NCBI RefSeq assembly: GCF_900182955.1 | Contig: NZ_FXUL01000026.1 | Location: 24,855-88,854, forward strand | From: Noviherbaspirillum suwonense | Lineage (GTDB): Bacteria; Pseudomonadota; Gammaproteobacteria; Burkholderiales; Burkholderiaceae_D | Direction: 5' to 3' | Length of the DNA: 64,000 nt | Part shown: piece by piece, positions 62,122 through 64,000 of the stretch | Layout of the letters: each line of letters begins with the position of its first letter | Numbering within the stretch: position 1 is the first letter of the stretch | The notes under the pieces: generated by a model | What the model was told of the DNA's origin: nothing | The model's database searches: none | What the model saw: the letters and a program-made list of their open reading frames with translations, nothing else | Program-made: the position numbers and the translations under genes

Positions 62122-63638
62122 GGAATCTCTATCCTGAAATGGGCGCCCGATGAATCGTCGGCGACGTATGCGTGGCCGCCGTGCGCCGCGGCCACTTCGC
62201 GCACCACCGCCAGCCCCAGGCCCGAACCGGCTGACGCGTCGCTGACGAAGGGCTCGAAGATTCTCTCGCGCTGGCCGGGGGGCACGCCGGGACCGTCATC
62301 GGCGACTTCGATGACCAGCTGCTGCCCATGCAAGATGCGCGCCGTGACCGTCACGTGGCCGCCGGCGCCGGCATGGCGCATTGCGTTGAGGACCAGGTTG
62401 TCGACGGCGCGGCGCATCTGCTCCGGGTCCAGGTCAAAATGGCCGGCATCGTGCTGCGCCATCGTCAGCGACACGTTGCGCCGTTGCGCTTCTTCCGCAT
62501 GCGCCGCGACGATTGCGGCAAGCCACGCGTGGACATCGACATCCTGCCGGCGGACGCTTACCGGCTGGGTCAGCGCCAGCAGGCTCGCGACCTGGCTTTC
62601 GATGCGCCCGAGCTGGCCGAGGATCGCGTGCAGCGCAAGCTGCTGCCGCTCCGCGTTGCCCGCCAGCGCATTCTCGGCGCGCAGCCGCATCGCGCCAACG
62701 GGGTTGCGTATTTCATGCGCGACCTGCGCCGCGAGCTTGCCGAGCGCGCTGAAGCGTTCGGCCTGCGCCAGCTGTTGTCCCATCTGCAGGCTGCGGTCGC
62801 GCAGCTGCCGTGCATGCGCAGCCTGGCGGTTGAGCGCGTCGACGATACGATCGAGATCGGGCTCGCCCACGTGCGCAATCGGCGTGAGCAGCATATCTGC
62901 GTCCTGCGGCGCGCAGGCCGCTTCCAGCCTGGACAGCTTGTCGCGCCAGCGGCGCAGGCCCAGCGCAATCGCCACCGCGACAGCCAGGATCACCGCCAGG
63001 ACGGCGGCAGCGCCGGCAAGCAGCCCGACGCCGCCGCGGTCGATGGCCGGGCGGATGCGCGTCATCGTCCAGACATGGACAGACGGCTGGCTCCTGACCG
63101 GACAGGCGGCCACCACCACGCCGCCCTGGTTGGCCTGGGACACGGCCGTCTCGGTCGCATGGCTGCGCACCGCGGCCTGCAGCGTGCGCAGGATCAGCGG
63201 TGTCTCGGCCTGCGGAATGTCGCGCTTGATGCCGCTGCCCTGATAGGTCGGAAACGAATAGGCCAGGAAGCGTCCGGATGCGGCCGCTTCCGACCCGGCG
63301 CCGCCACCGGACGCGGGCTGCGTGTCATGCCAGAAACCGCCTTCCACGCCAGGAAGCTGCACCAGCACCAGGTCCAGCACCGCGTGCATCAGATCGGTCT
63401 GCAGCGGCGCCGCGGGTTGCGCGACCGACATCTCGTAACGCGAAGCGACTGCAACACAGGATTGCTCGCTCGACTGCGTCGCCGCGGCAATCTGCCTGCT
63501 CTCGGACGAACTCGCCATGAACCAGATGACGGCGAGCAGCCCCGCGCACATCGCGGCAACCACGCACCAGAGCAGCACCACCTGGACAGCGAATGAAGGA
63601 CGCTGCATCGATATTGGGGGAAGTGACCGGAACGCCAT
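62103..63638 (-). CDS. Membrane sensor histidine kinase (DctB/NtrB-like output)
   Basis: A 511-residue sensor with an N-terminal helix (VVLLWCVVAAMCAGLLAVIW), a ~165-residue periplasmic domain, a second helix (LLAGAAAVLAVILAVAVAIA), then a HAMP-like linker, the phospho-acceptor His308 in AHEIRNP, and a HATPase domain with N, G1 (VADDGPGVP) and G2 (GSGLGLAVV) boxes. The start at 63638 has GGGGA upstream; 63608 and 63686 are alternatives. Its partner is the overlapping NtrC-type regulator. The location after tctA suggests that it senses a carboxylate in the periplasm. Confidence 0.92.
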   Translation of the reverse strand: MAFRSLPPISMQRPSFAVQVVLLWCVVAAMCAGLLAVIWFMASSSESRQIAAATQSSEQSCVAVASRYEMSVAQPAAPLQTDLMHAVLDLVLVQLPGVEGGFWHDTQPASGGGAGSEAAASGRFLAYSFPTYQGSGIKRDIPQAETPLILRTLQAAVRSHATETAVSQANQGGVVVAACPVRSQPSVHVWTMTRIRPAIDRGGVGLLAGAAAVLAVILAVAVAIALGLRRWRDKLSRLEAACAPQDADMLLTPIAHVGEPDLDRIVDALNRQAAHARQLRDRSLQMGQQLAQAERFSALGKLAAQVAHEIRNPVGAMRLRAENALAGNAERQQLALHAILGQLGRIESQVASLLALTQPVSVRRQDVDVHAWLAAIVAAHAEEAQRRNVSLTMAQHDAGHFDLDPEQMRRAVDNLVLNAMRHAGAGGHVTVTARILHGQQLVIEVADDGPGVPPGQRERIFEPFVSDASAGSGLGLAVVREVAAAHGGHAYVADDSSGAHFRIEIPCQPCS

Positions 63639-63805
63639 TATTCCCCATCGGCGGTGTCGGGACCTGCCGGAAAAAGCGGAGACCACGGTCCGCGTAAGAA
63701 ATCGGGCTTGCGCCGTGGCCGGCTCCTTGCGCAGCGTTCGAAGCGGGCTGTCAGGATGCGCAAGGAGACGCCCTATTCGCCGTCTTCCCCGTCATCGGCA
63801 ACACA

Positions 63806-63832
63806 AGCAAAAAGGCCGGCATATCGCCGGCC
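63806..63832 (-). terminator. Rho-independent terminator of tctA
   Basis: On the minus strand GGCCGGC-GATAT-GCCGGCC followed by TTTTT, starting 30 bp after the tctA stop. It separates the tct operon from the two-component genes. Confidence 0.88.
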
Positions 63833-63862
63833 CTTCCTGTCGGTGCCACGCCTGCGTGTCGC

Positions 63863-64000
63863 CTATTCTTCCTGGAACGCTTCCTCGCGCTTGCTCTTGA
63901 TCGATGGCAGCGCCACGATCAGCACCAGCAGCGCCGCCGCGATCAGCAGGCCCAGCGAGATCGGCCGCGTGAAGAACACGCTGAAGTCGCCCCGCGACAG
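63863..64000 (-). CDS. tctA: Tripartite tricarboxylate transporter permease TctA, C-terminal end (5' part outside window)
   Basis: The last 45 residues of a protein running off the right edge. SRGDFSVFFTRPISLGLLIA, then a hydrophobic helix and SIKSKREEAFQEE, match the conserved C-terminus of TctA, the large membrane subunit of the TTT carboxylate transporters (SRGD-x-SVFF-x-RP is typical). It ends at a strong terminator. The two Bug/TctC receptors at 14.5 and 41 kb lack their own permease and could use this one, but that is conjecture. Confidence 0.82.
   Translation of the reverse strand: MSRGDFSVFFTRPISLGLLIAAALLVLIVALPSIKSKREEAFQEE

Noticed and set aside
1..64000. CRISPR arrays, tRNA or rRNA genes, riboswitches
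   Set aside because: No regularly spaced direct repeats, cloverleaf-like sequence with a CCA end or rRNA signature was noticed by eye; a covariance-model scan would be needed to exclude short RNAs.

Overview
The window reads as a piece of chromosome from a GC-rich, flagellated betaproteobacterium, most likely of the family Oxalobacteraceae (Herbaspirillum/Noviherbaspirillum/Massilia type). The family call is an inference. It rests on several lineage-typical genes occurring together: a DUF934 partner of sulfite reductase, a DUF2970 mini membrane protein, a DUF4148 protein, Bug/TctC-type tripartite tricarboxylate transporter (TTT) receptors, a PepA-like PEP-CTERM protein, a fused MrpA(B) antiporter operon and FliB-type flagellin methylation. 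No rRNA, tRNA, CRISPR array or intact transposase was seen.

Layout. 0-3 kb: the 3' end of a siroheme sulfite/nitrite reductase with its DUF934 partner, a DUF2970 protein and an aromatic/aspartate aminotransferase. 3-6 kb (minus): cyanide-insensitive-type cytochrome bd oxidase (cydA-cydB plus a DUF2474 small subunit), divergent from a MocR-type regulator (6-7.6 kb). 7.6-13.3 kb: a mixed block with a DHA2 drug exporter, a DUF5996 protein, a HIRAN-like protein, a PAS-GGDEF cyclase and an EamA exporter. 13.5-19.7 kb: an IclR regulator divergent from a catabolic operon (TTT receptor, Baeyer-Villiger-type monooxygenase, CoA-transferase, patatin hydrolase), with two copies of a 15-bp palindrome in the shared promoter region.

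20-35 kb: late flagellar genes. flgK, a TPR-glycosyltransferase, fliD, fliC, fliB (flagellin lysine methylase) and flgL lie on the minus strand and fliS on the plus strand, with serC, an ATP-grasp-like gene and an NlpC/P60 lipoprotein interspersed. flgK and flgL, normally adjacent, are about 10 kb apart. Four sites match one sigma-28 promoter pattern, upstream of flgK, fliC, flgL and fliS. 35-38 kb: a collagen-like lipoprotein, a PEP-CTERM protein and a DUF4148 protein.

38-43 kb (minus): a GntR/UTRA regulator, a TTT receptor, aconitase-family large and small subunits, and an isocitrate-lyase-family enzyme. The set resembles the dimethylmaleate hydratase/dimethylmalate lyase module. 44-50 kb: a secreted NHL beta-propeller, a HupE/UreJ-like membrane protein, an Fsr-type exporter and a UspA protein. 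50.5-56.5 kb: a complete mrpA(B)CDEFG cation/proton antiporter operon with overlapping genes. 56.5-59 kb: cupin proteins and a LysR regulator. 59-64 kb (minus): the 3' end of tctA, a histidine kinase and NtrC-type response regulator, and then two proteins that together hold four copies of an unrecognised ~65-residue repeat, preceded by a sigma-54-type promoter and a putative activator site. This last module is the best candidate here for an undescribed regulated system.
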